A stretch of DNA of 64,000 nt, from contig NC_071399.1 in assembly GCF_022682495.2 (NCBI RefSeq), positions 7,731,342 through 7,795,341 on the forward strand. The letters run 5' to 3'. Source of the stretch: Desmodus rotundus. Taxonomy: Eukaryota; Chordata; Mammalia; Chiroptera; Phyllostomidae. The notes under the pieces are model-generated. The model worked only from the letters and a program-made list of their open reading frames with translations. It searched no databases and had not been told where the DNA came from. Position 1 is the stretch's first letter, and each line of letters begins with the position of its first letter. Below are positions 24,946-36,376 of this stretch, in pieces. A program made the translations under genes and the position numbers.

Positions 24946-25494
24946 ACTCTGAACAGGCTCATTCTCAGGATGTCTCAGACCCTGAGACGAGACAGACAGA
25001 CCTCATGCAGGCTCCTTGCCGCATAAACCCCTGGGTGCTTAATGCATTTTCAAATGACTTATTCAAGTCCCAGTCCCATAATGCTCCAGGTTTTACAAAA
25101 CGTCAGACACGAGCGCAGTCGAATTCAAGTGGCGGAAGTGTGGTGGAAACCCGGTGCGGGGGTGAGGCGGCCGTACTGCCGCCCGGAGGGGCAATCATGT
25201 CTGTGTCTGTCTCTTGCACAGTCCAGACCAATTTGTTTCTTAACCCCTAAAATTCTCATCAAATTAAGACAGGGTGTTTTATCAGTACACATTATTTTGG
25301 CACGATCTGTACCAAATTCAGTACCTGGGATGATCTCTTATCATTCTCCATTATTCCCGTTACACTGTTTTAGTGGCGTGAGCCCAGTCACAGGCCCGTA
25401 GCTTCGGTGATCTTGGTTAGTTTCTCGTTTTCCTTCTCACTCTCTTTCTGTAATTCTTAAGAGCAGGAGGGTATTTGTTTACCCGTTTAAGAAA

Positions 25495-25640
25495 GTTTTA
25501 GAGGGATGGAGCACAAAGGAGAAACGACTCACGGACGTGGACAGCAGTGTGGCGACGGACTGCAGGGCTGGGGGGAGGTACAAGGGGCTCAATGGTCATG
25601 GAAAAAATGCAATAAAAATTTTTTTTAAAAAAGAAAATGT
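25495..25640 (+). mobile_element. L1-like 3' tail
   Basis: The blocks 'cgactcacggacgtggacag' and 'cagtgtggcgacggactgca', then 'aatggtcatggaaaaaatgc' and an A/T tail, resemble the 3' UTR of bat L1 elements. Only the end is present. Confidence 0.5.
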
Positions 25641-25893
25641 TAGAAAACCAAATTTAAAACATTCTCAGTTACCCTGAGACCTGGCGTGGCGCCCCCGCCC
25701 CCCTTCATCAGGCACAGCTGCGGCCGCCTCTGGCCACCTGCTTCTTGCCGGGTTCGGCTTTCTCTGGGGGGTCACCGGCCTCCCCACTGTGGTACATAAC
25801 ACCTGGGTAACAGGAATCTTTCCTTTTCCTTCAGTTTTCATGCTTTAGCATAATCATTTGAAAATATAAATTCATTCATGTGTTTTTCCCTAG

Positions 25894-25983
25894 ATTGAAG
25901 TTGGAAGAGCGACGGAAAGAGCTGTTACAGAAACTTGAAGAAACTACCAGGTTAACTACGTATCTGCATTCGCAGCTGAAGAG
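25894..25983 (+). CDS. WWC2: WWC2 coding exon (human exon 10 equivalent)
   Basis: The 90-bp exon encodes LKLEERRKELLQKLEETTRL and then TTYLHSQLK (about residues 399-429), the end of the central coiled coil. Acceptor tttttccctag/ATTGAAG, donor CTGAAGAG/gtaagt. It follows a 5.06-kb intron. Confidence 0.96.
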
Positions 25984-27018
25984 GTAAGTCCGTCTAGTTC
26001 TGGGGGGGGGATGTTCTCAGCAACATTCAGGCATGTTTCGTTCACCTCTGAATACTCTCCTCCTTACGTTCAACTATGGAAAAGAAAAGAACATAGTTAT
26101 ACTGGTACAATTAAAACTTGAATCACCAGAGTTAAAATTGCGTAGATTTCTTTTCTTGAACCCCAAGGTTGTATTTGGAAAACTTTTGAAAAATATGTTG
26201 TGGGAAGGAGGTATGTTTTAGCTTCAGTACATACTTAGGGGAATGACACATTTTCTCCCCATCAGCCCTTTTAAAAAGAGAGGGTGGGAGATTCGTTCGA
26301 AAACATATTCACTAGGTAAATGCACGGAGAAGAGGGAAGGTGGGCGAACCCAGGGGCCTCTGTTACCTCTGTCTTCAGAAACTTCTTTTGTTTCTCTTGC
26401 AAATAAGAAGTTTCATTTGTTAAGCAGAGTAACTGCACTGGTGCTGTGTACTATTTACTCCCCTTCTATTATAAATTTTATTTTTCCAAAGATTTTATTT
26501 ATTTATTTTTAGAGAGGGGAAGGGAGGGAGTAAAAGAGGAGGAGAAACATCAGTGTGTGGTTGCCTCTTATGCACCCCCTACTGGGAACCTGGTCTGCAA
26601 CCCAGGCATGTGCCCTGACTGGGAATCGAACCTGCGATCCTTTGGTTCACAGGCTGGCACTCAATCCATTGAGCCACACCAGCCAGGGCTCTCTTATAAA
26701 TTTTAAATTACATAGCTGCTTCTGGATATCTCTGCAGGTAGACCTATCAATAGGTATTTGATCCCCCCTATTTTTGTAACTTTTCCAAAAGGGGGCTGGT
26801 TTTTAATAAGTGTAAGATTGGTGCTTAAAGAGTGTTTGGAGATACAGGTCGAAAATATTCATGAAGAAACCTTCAACAACATGGTACAACAGCAAGTTCC
26901 TCTGCCCCGCCACTGAGGAAGTTCTTGGGCCTCGCTGGGGTCTAGGGGAGCCAGCAGGCATTGCGCCTGGGTGCTCTGCGCGACTCAGTGTTCACAGCAT
27001 GTCCTTGTCTTCTCGCAG
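25984..27018 (+). other. WWC2: WWC2 intron 10
   Basis: A 1.03-kb intron with one reverse-oriented VES SINE in the middle. The last 160 bp are G+C-rich and open in frame with exon 11, but the acceptor at 27,017-27,018 and human synteny place the exon start. Confidence 0.85.
26482..26689 (-). mobile_element. VES SINE, reverse orientation
   Basis: Reverse copy from 'gattttatttatttattttt' through 'gactgggaatcgaacctgcg' to 'gccacaccagccaggg'. An intact B-box complement is visible. Confidence 0.9.
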
Positions 27019-27638
27019 CCTCTCCGCCAGCACCCTGTCCGTGTCATCCGGGAGCAGCCTGGGCTCCCTGGCCTCTAGCCGGGGCTCTCTGAACACCTCC
27101 AGCAGGGGGTCGCTCAATTCCCTCAGTTCCAGCGAGCTCTATTACACCAGTCAGGGCGACCAGATAGACGCGGACTATCAGTATAAACTGGACTTCCTTC
27201 TGCAAGAAAAGGGTGGTTACATTCCTTCCGGACCCATCACCACCATCCACGAAAACGAAGTGGTCAAGTCCCCCAGCCAGCCCGGTCAGAGCGGTCCCTG
27301 CGGGGTGGCCGCCGCAGCTACAGGCCCCACGCCCCCCCTAACCGAGGCCCCCAAGTCGGTGACGTCCCTCTCCTCACGGTCCTCCCTTTCCTCCTTGTCC
27401 CCGCCCGGCTCCCCCCTGGTGTTAGAAGGCACGTTTCCCCTGTCCACTCACGACGTCCCCCCCCATCAGTTCACCACTGACTTTGACGATTGCGACCTGA
27501 GCAGCCACTTTGCAGACATGGGCCTGGGCGAGAGTCAGGCGCTGCTGGACCCGGACTCGGGAGGCGCATCCCAGCCTCTCCTGGCAGATAAAGACCTCCA
27601 CGGATGCACCCGCGAGCCCTTCTATGAAGCACCAGCAG
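27019..27638 (+). CDS. WWC2: WWC2 coding exon (human exon 11 equivalent), Ser-rich linker
   Basis: At 620 bp this is the largest coding exon (about residues 429-635). It starts with repeated Ser/Gly/Leu units ([15 protein letters not shown], then [13 protein letters not shown]). Next comes a conserved block ([30 protein letters not shown]), a second Ser cluster ([17 protein letters not shown]) and an acidic stretch ([14 protein letters not shown]). The linker joins the coiled coils to the C2 domain and looks largely disordered. Near the second half it is one codon shorter than remembered human WWC2. Acceptor ttctcgcag/CCTCTC, donor CCAGCAG/gtaatc. A VES SINE begins only ~140 bp downstream. 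Confidence 0.97.
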
Positions 27639-27780
27639 GTAATCGTGGGCCTCACTGTCCCGTGTTCCCTCTTCGCCTTTTTAAGGGGAAGATCGGAGGG
27701 TGGCTTTACCCATATCAACAAATGGAAAAAGCTCCCCCTTTCTTCCTGCAGCTCTGTTTATTGTGGGGTCATTTAAGGAT

Positions 27781-27983
27781 TTTTTAAAATATTTTATTTA
27801 TTTTTAGAGAGGGGGAAGGGAGGGAGAAAGAGAGGGAGAGAAACATCAGTGTGTGGTTGCCTCTTGTACGTCCCCAGCTGGGGACCTGGCCCGCAACCCA
27901 GGCGTGTGCCCCGACTGGGAATCCAACCAGCGACCCTTTGGTTCGCAGGCCCGGGCTCAGTTTGCTTAGCCACACCAGCCAGG
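27781..27983 (-). mobile_element. VES SINE with 12-bp target-site duplication
   Basis: Reverse copy flanked by a perfect direct repeat GTCATTTAAGGA at 27,768-27,779 and 27,984-27,995. It lies about 140 bp into the intron after exon 11. The clean duplication points to a fairly recent insertion. Confidence 0.93.
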
Positions 27984-29159
27984 GTCATTTAAGGAGTTTT
28001 AAATTGATACCCCTAGACATTTTTTCTTTAGCAAATAAAAGTCACCTTCCCTTGGTAACAGTTTCATCACTAAGGATCTGTTCGTTGTCTGGACACCCTC
28101 TCTACCACAGTGACTGGGAACATGCTTTGTGGGCCCACTTCACACTTTCGAGCAGATTCCGGTTCTGAAAGAACAAGGCAAAGAAAGAGGCTTCTTTTAA
28201 AAGTTGGCCTAAGACAGATGAAAGCCAAAGCAATTAGCATACCAGCTAATTAGTACCAGGGTTCAATGTTTCAGCTGCTCAGGGAATTCTATATAAATAC
28301 AATTTTTGTCTCCTGCCAGGCTCTCTCTCGCTGTCTCATTTGTAGGAAGCTGGTTCCCAGGTGCGGTGTTGCCCTGCCACCTTCTGGCCACAGTTCTAGT
28401 TGCAGCCCAGGGAGGAGCCGCAGACAGGAGTCCTTAACTCCTGCATTTATACTCAGAGGCAGAAACAGAGGGAGAATTTAATGTTTTTGTAATTGTTCTC
28501 CTTGGCCAAGCAGAAGCTCTTGTATGTCAGCCTGGCTGTAACAAGGACAGGATGGTCCCCTGGCTGGCACAGTCGCAGCTGTGGCCCGAGGAGGGGGGTC
28601 AGGGGCAGCGCCAGCCTGAAACGAAATAGGAAACCACAGCCCCAGGGTGGCCCCGGGAGCCCCATATCGATCCGCAGGCGCCACCTCACTGTGTGTCCAC
28701 AGCACAGACAAGGATGGGCGTCTTCGGAAGTATTTTCTTACTGTTTCAAGGAGCATATTTAATTTGTATTCACGGTCCTAAGGATTCTCAGTGTTGCTTG
28801 ATTTGCCAATCCAGATGTTTAAACAGATAGAAGAATCCCTCCTGTTTGTGTGGCTTCAAATCCTGAAGAGCCAGGCCCGCCTGCCAGTGGCCTGGGCAGG
28901 GGCAGGGAACATGTGTGGCTTTGGCGTGCCACTGCCTGGCAGGTGCCCGAGCTGCTAGTGACGCGTTACTGGATCGATCAACCACAAGGAAAATAAGCAC
29001 AGGCGTGGTGCTTGCATGGTGGCTCCCAGAGAGCAAAGCAGAAACCCGCCCCGGGGCTTCCCTCTGCCAGAAAGAGCGCAGGGTGCGCGGTGAGCTCCGC
29101 CCCGAGAGGCGGCTGCGCAGGCACTCGCGTTTCCGCTGCCCCTTGGACCCCCGGCTTCT

Positions 29160-29290
29160 GCAGCTCGTTGTTCCTCATCTGAAAGATGAGCGAGATAAGG
29201 TGCCTACCTCGTAGGGTCCTGGGAGGGTTATGCCATAGTCCATCCAAAACATCGGTTCCTGGCACCTGGCACTCAGCTCGTGGTAATTAT
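29160..29290 (+). repeat. MIR fragment
   Basis: The blocks 'ttcctcatctgaaagatgag', 'gtgcctacctcgtagggtcc' and 'tcctggcacctggcactcag' match the MIR 3' half. Confidence 0.65.
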
Positions 29291-29709
29291 GAAAACATAT
29301 GGCGATATGTAGTAACAGTCTGTTCCTACCACAAACCACAGACATTTACTAAAGGAGAGAGAGGGCAGGGTGGTTTCTATGCTAATCTTCTGGGCTTTGG
29401 GCTTAAAGGGTCTTACAGTCCTTGAACATGTCAGAGCTGCTTTCTCTCCTCGTGTGTTTGGAGTGCTCTCTAGTGAGCGCTTCTCAACATTCAGTGCGCT
29501 TGGCAGGGGCCGGTCAGTGAAGCCAGAGGCTGGAGGAGGGGGACGGATTAGTGAGAACGGTACCCAAGGCCTGTCTGTGCCCAGGGGTCCAGAAGCCCTG
29601 AGGTCCCTGTCCTGCCCCTGCCCCTCGGGTCTGCCCCTGCGTCTGTCTGAGACACCTGTGCCCAGAGACCCGCGTCTCTGAAGCTTCCATGAGACACAGA
29701 ATGAATTAA

Positions 29710-29765
29710 TTTTATATATATATATATATAATTTATATATATACATGAGTTTATATATATAAGTT
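29710..29765 (+). repeat. (TA)n-rich, self-complementary stretch
   Basis: Three TA runs separated by 'attt' and 'catgagtt'. The stretch can fold back on itself and is expected to be length-variable. Confidence 0.8.
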
Positions 29766-30020
29766 TTACATATCAATTCCATGAAACAATTGTGATGCAT
29801 TTAAAAAGTTAAAAGGTCACCCTAAGGGAAAAATACGTTGGAGAATTTTGTTTGCAAGTCATATTCGGTTTCATGTGTGACAACAACTGAAAGTGTATAT
29901 TTAACTGTAGAGACTAGTTCTCTTCGGGTCAGTTCACCAGCACTCGGTCTGTTCAGGGGACGTCTGACCTTGGCTGGGGGCGGCTGGCTCATGGTGGTGA
30001 CACCGGCTGTCTTCCCCCTC

Positions 30021-30116
30021 CCACCCCGACCCCACCCGGGTGCACTAGAGCCTCGTGCAGGCCACCCCCCCCCACCCCGACCCCACCCGGGTGCACTAGA
30101 GCCTCGTGCAGGCCAC
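30021..30116 (+). repeat. 51-bp tandem duplication
   Basis: The unit 'ccaccccgaccccacccggg' then 'tgcactagagcctcgtgcag' then 'gccac' occurs at 30,021-30,065 and again at 30,072-30,116 without mismatch, joined by a C run. Confidence 0.9.
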
Positions 30117-31102
30117 GTTCTTTTTCTGTACACTCTGCGCTCCTTCCCCAGGATGCTGCGCTGCAGTAACTCCGAAGTCCTTCCCCAGTCAGTCTCTGTC
30201 ATTGTCACGGTCAGCATCAGGCTGCTGTGGTTATTGGGGGGGTAACCAATAAATCATGTCCTCACCTTCCCCCCTCCCACAGGGGGCTGGTCCGAGAGAA
30301 GCCACTTTATCACCAAGGAAAAGGCCTTGCCACCTCCAGCGACCAATCCTGTAATCTGAAGCCTTAAAACTTAAACGTCTGAACCAGATGCAAAGACAGG
30401 GCCCAGAAGGGGGCGAGCTGCCCACCAACACTGGCCCCTGCTGGAGGCTTGCCGCCCATTACGTGGGAGCAGGGCTCTCAGAGGGTGCTCCCTGCTCCCG
30501 GCAGGGTGCTGGGTATGGATATGAGTTAGAGGCCACAGTTAGGTGGTAGTTGGTGCCCAAGACTCAGTAACACAAAGGGCTTTTTAAATGGTAGTAGCTG
30601 GTGAGGAATTCTCCGAGTGAAAGCCTTTTCTCTTTAACTTCCGCAGGAAGTGCAGGCTCTGGCATATGGGGGCGGGGTGGGGGGAGAGCCAGAGGGACCC
30701 TTCCTGCCGTTGAGGAGCTCGACACTCTTGAGTGTAGAAATATCGGATACCTAAGGGAGGCAGGTAGTTCTCCCCGCTGCGTGGATGGGACTGCGGGGAG
30801 CAGCTAAGGAACAGAGGCTCGGGACCAGTGGGAATGTGTGTACTCCACCCCTTCCCTTACAATATTTCAGGACAAAGAAAAACCATATTCTTCATCAATA
30901 ATGACTGAGATCACCAGGGTGCTGGGACCCTCATCCGTCACCGAGCTGCGAACCCCCCACCTCTGTCGTGTGATTAGTAACGCCCATGCTTCTCGGACGG
31001 GCATCTTCTTCTGGGTCTCTCAGAACCGAACTGCACATGTACTTTTTGTTTAACTTGCCCTAGCAAGAAATCCTCCTAACCGCTGCCCCCTTCCCTCCTC
31101 AG

Positions 31103-31232
31103 ATGTGGAGAAGTCGTTGCCAAAAAGGAGAGCGGCCCACTTGCTCGGGGAGAAAACGGCCTGCGTGTCGGCCGCCGTGTCCGATGAGTCCGTGGCTGGA
31201 GACAGCGGTGTCTACGAGGCTTTTGTGAAACA
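31103..31232 (+). CDS. WWC2: WWC2 coding exon (human exon 12 equivalent)
   Basis: The 130-bp exon encodes DVEKSLPKRR and then the conserved SAAVSDESVAGDSGVYEAFV segment (about residues 636-678), the acidic Ser-rich run before the C2 domain. Acceptor ttccctcctcag/ATGTGG, donor GTGAAACA/gtaagg. It ends with two bases of a Gln codon. Confidence 0.95.
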
Positions 31233-31804
31233 GTAAGGGTCCCGTCAGCGGGAGGGCCTCCCGGTTGGCCCCATGCCTGCTGGCGCACGTGTAGCGGATG
31301 GGCTGGTGTGTTCGGCTGCCACTATCCGCCCATGGCGGGGTCAGGGCTGTGTGCCTGAACAGTTCAGTGTGCCTAAAACGTGCCATCAGCCAGGGTAACG
31401 ACAAACCGCACTTGAACGCCTCACCCTCTTTGAGACTTAAATCTTGACTGAGAACCTTGGAGTGGTTGGCCGCGGCCCGCCGGGCACAGCCAGCTCCTGG
31501 AGCATGCTTCCGAAACCCCAGAGCGTGTCCAGGGTCGTAGGATGCCCCAGGGAGGCCCAGGGAAGTCGGGCATCAGAAAGTGTTCTCCCAAAGGGTCAGA
31601 GACAGAGTACTTTGACAAGGTGAAGGAAGGCGTTGGGTGAGCTCTCAGAGGGTGGAGTGCCAGGCTCTGCACCCTCTGAGCATTTAGAGAAGCACTAACT
31701 CCCCCGGGGGTGGTGTGGGAGTGCTGTTAATTCGGGGCGGCAACCGTACCCCTGGGAGCCCCCATTCATCAGTGGTTCTCCTCTCACCGTTTCCCCGTTC
31801 CCAG
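31233..31804 (+). other. WWC2: WWC2 intron 12
   Basis: A 572-bp G+C-rich intron in which no repeat or RNA gene is seen. Confidence 0.85.
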
Positions 31805-31885
31805 GCCAAGTGAGGTTGAAGAGGTTCCTTACGGGGAGGAGGATGCTGCCGTGGTGGAGACTGCCCAGGTGCAGATTGGACTCAG
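31805..31885 (+). CDS. WWC2: WWC2 coding exon (human exon 13 equivalent), start of C2 domain
   Basis: The 81-bp exon encodes PSEVEEVPYGEEDAAVVETA followed by QVQIGLR (about residues 679-705). The acidic part is variable compared with remembered human; the first C2 beta strand (VQIGLR) is conserved. Acceptor gttcccag/GCCAAG, donor CTCAG/gtacag. The next intron is only 88 bp. Confidence 0.94.
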
Positions 31886-31973
31886 GTACAGGACTACGCA
31901 CTCAGGGGGCGCTTCTAGACTTCCACGCCTGTCCTATTCTCTTTGCTCATCTCATCAGCTTCTCTTTTGACAG

Positions 31974-32060
31974 ATATGACGCCAAAAGGTCAAGTTTCAT
32001 GGTGATTATAGCACAACTCCGGAATCTTCATGCCTTCCTGATACCTCATACTGCAAAAGT
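31974..32060 (+). CDS. WWC2: WWC2 coding exon (human exon 14 equivalent), C2 domain
   Basis: The 87-bp exon encodes YDAKRSSFMVIIAQLRNLHA and then FLIPHTAKV (about residues 706-734), the first strands of the C2 beta sandwich. In this family the domain binds membrane phosphoinositides. Acceptor cttttgacag/ATATGA, donor AAAGT/gtaagt. Confidence 0.96.
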
Positions 32061-34412
32061 GTAAGTCAAATCGGTGAACAGCAAATCGAGGAGCTTCAAA
32101 TGGTCCACAGATGATCATTTTACCTTGTAATCGATAGTCCTTCCCCTGAAGTTACGGAACACAGAGAGCAGGGCCAGCCACGCCTCACCCACGGCAGATA
32201 AAGACGGAGAGGAAGGAGAATGTGCCAAAAGCATCTTGGGTTTTCATTGTTTTTCAACCCATTCATCATTAAGAATAGGAACCAAGACTTTCTATCTGCC
32301 TTTTCAACAGGAATCATGCTGGGGTGGGGCATGAATTTTTGAAATACAGTTAAAATTTTTGTTTTTGTGACTACTCACAACTTGGCTTGGAGGAATTATC
32401 AGAGAAAAGAATCTGGATCTAAGGAGCAAAGACCTGGATGGAGATTACTTGGTGAGCGATAGATAGATTGCTGTGTACTGGTGATCACCAAAGCTGGAGG
32501 GGAGCAGGTTCCAGGAGGGGAGTGGGCTCGGAGAACCTCCTCAAATCAAGCTCTGGGGGTCCACATTATCAGTGAGACCAGCAAGGAAGGAAGGCACGTG
32601 GGGCAGTGACTGGGTCACCCCCGAGAGCCTGCTTCCAGGACTAAGCTGGGACTACCAGCCAGTAGTATTCAGGGAAGACTGGCCTCAGGATAGGATTCGT
32701 GACTGCCTCCTACGAATAATAAATAGGCTGGGATACCGGAGCGTGCCATTGTCTGCCCTTTAATTTTAGTAGGGCATCCGGGGACACCAGGTCTGCCTGG
32801 GATCAAGTTTATGAACAGTGAAGGTCAACCAACAAGTTCACAAAAAAACTACAGAACGCATCCTTTCTTTAGACTCACATTGGAAGGACAGGTGTCCCCA
32901 GGTGTTCTGCCGCCTCCAAACCAATGACAGTCACTCTCACTTACCTCAGGGGGGTGACACACAGGTGCCCTCTGGAGGCATGGTGACAGCCAGCGTCGGT
33001 CAGGGCCAGTAGTAGTCCTCAGTGGTGAGGACAGTGGACGCTTCTGCCCTAGCCAGTGTGCAGGGGGGACTCATCTAGGGTCCGGCCCAACCCACGACAC
33101 GTGGTAACACAGCCTGAAGCCCACATGGGAAAATCCCGGCCTCCATAATGACGCTGCTGAAGATGACGGCTCGGATGGCACAGCCTTGGCAGAGTTCTTT
33201 GTTCCTTGACCGGCGGAGTGTTTGCTCCAGCTGGTTGGCAGCAGCCCTAAGTTTCTGCAGGTGGCTCCTGACTCCAGTTGGGAGAGGGGCCCTGCAGCAG
33301 AGGGAGGGAGAACGCCCTCCCTCCTGCCCCCTGAGCCCCTAGCTCTGACGCATGGAAACCTCACTGGTTTTCACATTATAGGATCACGTAAGTGGTTCGT
33401 ACGGAGTGAAACTGAAGTCGGAGAACTGGAACATTCCTTCCCTGCGCCCCAGCTCCATCATGCTGCTTTTCCACGAAGGCAGAGAGAAGAGATTTCTGCC
33501 GAATCGCCAGCCTTCACCGCAGTGGCCCCAGGGCCACTGGGATTTTAGTGCTGAATCTCCATAATCAGTGTCTATGTAAACGCAGGGATAAAGGGACGGT
33601 CCTCAGTCTGCCTGTGCGTGTTCAGTTCTTACCATCGCAGAACAACGTCTCTCAGAAAGGGAACTAGACGAGCCTGGCCGTGGGGCGGGCAGGGGATGTC
33701 GTGGGTTCTCCTACTGGGATTTGAAGGAGGATATCTCGTGCTGTTTCCAAGAACTGTGGGCCCTCACGTAACATGTGCTCAGAAAATTCACTTTAAAGTT
33801 AGTATTAGAAGTTATTTTTCTCTCTAACCCTTCTGAATTTTACAACACACAAGACTCTTAAAACTGTTTGTCATTTCCAATGCTTCTGAGATGCTGGACA
33901 GTGATATTTTTCGGACTGTTGAATTTCATGTTTTAAATTTTTGTCACAATATGCCACTCAGCCCTTCTTTCTCTGTAGGAGGACAGTGTGTTCCATCCCT
34001 GGGACATGCTTGTCCACATCTCTTATTAAACACTCAGGAGCAGTACCCTTGGGACAAAGTCACCAGTAGGCTCAGAAATCACTTCTTTTGGAGTTGGCTG
34101 TACACAGGCCGGGGGGACACTGGACTCTGTCCGCAGGTGTTGACCCCTCCACTTTCCTGTCACTGCCTGTGCTGTGGCCAACGGGGCGTGGCAGGCTGGG
34201 GCACGGGCACAGGCAGCACGGGCCGGGTAGGGGCCAAGCCTTCGTGTCACTGAGCCAGGACGGGCCCACTGTGGCAGCCAAGCTTGACGCAGGTACCGAA
34301 CTCCACGTCGCCCCGTGTTTCTCTCTTGTGCAGGTAATGTCAGGCGATAGCTGTGAGTCCAGGGTACTGAAGAGCTTCTGAAGCCTGTTTCTCTCTCCAT
34401 CGTTCTCTGCAG
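32061..34412 (+). other. WWC2: WWC2 intron 14
   Basis: A 2.35-kb intron with no repeat that I can name. Antisense open frames around 34,026-34,650 overlap exon 15 and are shadows of its G+C-rich codons. Confidence 0.8.
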
Positions 34413-34605
34413 ATACTTCAGGGTCGCCCTGCTCCCCTCCTCGACGGACGTCAGCTGTCTGTTCCGAACAAAAGTCCACCCGGCCACGGAGTCCCTGTCG
34501 TTCAGCGATGTGTTCCGCGTGGCCATCTCCCAAACGGCCCTGCAGCAGAAGACCGTGCGGGTAGACCTCTGCCGTGTCGGCGCCCACTGGAGGGAAGAGT
34601 GCCTG
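34413..34605 (+). CDS. WWC2: WWC2 coding exon (human exon 15 equivalent), C2 domain core
   Basis: The 193-bp exon encodes the C2 core: YFRVALLPSSTDVSCLFRTK, then SDVFRVAISQTALQQKTVRV and DLCRVGAHWREECL (about residues 735-798). The strands are highly conserved. The GAHWREE stretch is more variable (SKHRREE in remembered human). Acceptor ttctctgcag/ATACTT, donor TGCCTG/gtaggg, phase 0 at the 3' end. Confidence 0.97.
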
Positions 34606-36211
34606 GTAGGGTCTCCTGATGCCTGTCACCTGGGGACCGTTACCACCCACGGCCTCAGAATCTTTTCAGGGTGCTGTTTGCCGGCCCTGAGCCCCCCACA
34701 GGCCCGCCCAGTACCTCAGACACACCCTGGGGCTGTTTCGGTTTTCCTGGGAAGGAGTGACTTCGGGTTTGCATTCCCTTATTCCAGACCTCCAACATCT
34801 GCTCATGCATTGTAATTTTCTGTCAAATCTGCTTTCCACCCTACCCTTTGGCCAGAGAGCACTCTGACCTCTGTTCCAGCTGCACCATGGAGTATGCTTC
34901 TTGTTCTCAGTGCGAGTCCTGTGCTGGGTGCTTTGTACACATTGTCTCGTTCGGTCCTCGTCACCGTTTTATGAAAAAGGTGTGCACACCCGATTTTCAG
35001 GTGAAGAACTGCTTAGGGAGGTCATGTGTCCACACAGCTAGTTAACGATGGCGCCGGACACCAAAGAGACATCCCCCACATAATTCACCGGTACAGATTT
35101 AAACCAGGCAAGACATGGAGTGCAGGGGCATAGTTCCCTGTTCAGCTCATTCCCCCAGCTATGGACGGCAGCAGGGCTTCTAGGAGGACAAACACGTTTC
35201 TCTTTAGGGTGATAGGATATTTAAATCCTAAAGCGGAAGAACTTCATACGGCTGATAGTGAGTGTTACCTACCTTGGTGCATCACACCCAGACAACCATT
35301 ACACACCAGTAAAGCGGGGTGTTCACATGTGTTTAAAAAAATAGCAGTGTGGGTCTCTAGCTGAACTGTTCTCCGCAGTACAGTTAGAAACTCAAAAACA
35401 CATGTTTCATGATGCACAAAGTTTAAGAGATGCCTAGTAATGAGAAAGATCTCTTATTAATACTTCTCCTGTATATAGAAACAGTTGCTATCAGTTGACA
35501 ATAAAGAAAGTTAGAATGAAGCACAGATAACAGACTCATTAGGCTGTCAGGAAGGCTTAGTATAATACGTATATGTGTCCGCAGCTCCATAAAGTTCGTA
35601 AATATGTTCATTTATAGTCTTATAAAATGATACAGTTTAATGTAGATTCTGGCTGATGTGTGTGATTTGGTGGAATATAAAAGCTTTTAACCCTTTTTTT
35701 TTTTTTTACATTCTACTTACACAAAATTTTTTTTCCTAATTTCTCATTTAAGAACCACAGTGGAGTTTTGTCTGTTTTTAAATTTTTCATTGGATAATGG
35801 ATTTTTGTCAATAATAATCACATCACTCATAGCGTATTATAAGATGTATTATAACTTATACTTATTTTATACTTAGTCATTTGGGGTTTTTTTATTTTTT
35901 AACTTTTTCTTTAAAAGTAATTTCACCCGCAAATGTTGGATGCTTAGTTATTAGGTTTTGGCAAAATGGTATCTAACAGGACTATCCCAGAGTTGGCTTT
36001 AGATTTGGGATCGTTTCATGTTTGGTCACACCTGAAAATACAAGACATCTTCAGGTATTTAAAAAAGTCCATTGATGCTTTATATCATGAGCATTGCTTT
36101 TTTTTTTTTTTACCCTAAAACAAGCTTGCCCAATAGTCTTAATTATATCAGGAGCAAGTATGAATTTAAACATTTTATTTTCTCTCTTTTTTTCTTCTTT
36201 CACTCCCACAG
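34606..36211 (+). other. WWC2: WWC2 intron 15
   Basis: Contains a MIR at about 34,905-35,070. The second half is AT-rich, with poly(T) tracts at 35,694-35,708 and 36,097-36,110 and a pyrimidine-rich acceptor region. Confidence 0.85.
34905..35070 (+). repeat. MIR SINE
   Basis: Includes 'tgtgctgggtgctttgtaca', 'cattgtctcgttcggtcctc' and 'aggtcatgtgtccacacagc' in MIR order. Confidence 0.75.
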
Positions 36212-36376
36212 GCTGGAACCCAGATCAGCCTGGCCGATTTGCCGTTCTCCAACGAGATTTTCACTCTCTGGTATAACTTGCTTCCTTCTAAGCAAATGCC
36301 TCCCAGAAAGAATGAGGAAGAAAATGAGGATTCTATATTTCAACCCAACCAGCCATTAGTGGATGCGATAGACTTG
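36212..36376 (+). CDS. WWC2: WWC2 coding exon (human exon 16 equivalent), end of C2 domain
   Basis: The 165-bp exon (55 codons, phase 0 at both ends) encodes AGTQISLADLPFSNEIFTLW, YNLLPSKQMP, then an acidic linker and PNQPLVDAIDL (about residues 799-853). It closes the C2 fold. The acceptor lies after a long pyrimidine tract (cactcccacag/GCTGG) and the donor is GACTTG/gtgagt. Confidence 0.97.

Larger units (their letters stand above)
20834..25893 (+). other. WWC2: WWC2 intron 9
   Basis: Contains a short telomere-like run, a Tigger/MER2-like remnant, a VES SINE, a MIR and an L1-like 3' tail, all listed separately. The stretches 20,840-22,220 and 23,330-24,530 are unassigned. Confidence 0.85.
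27639..31102 (+). other. WWC2: WWC2 intron 11
   Basis: Holds a VES SINE with clear target-site duplication, a MIR-like piece, a (TA)n-rich stretch and a 51-bp tandem duplication. Elsewhere it is unassigned. Confidence 0.85.

Noticed and set aside
34072..34650. Minus-strand frame of 192 codons over WWC2 exon 15
   Set aside because: Antisense shadow of a conserved G+C-rich exon; the plus strand encodes the C2 domain.
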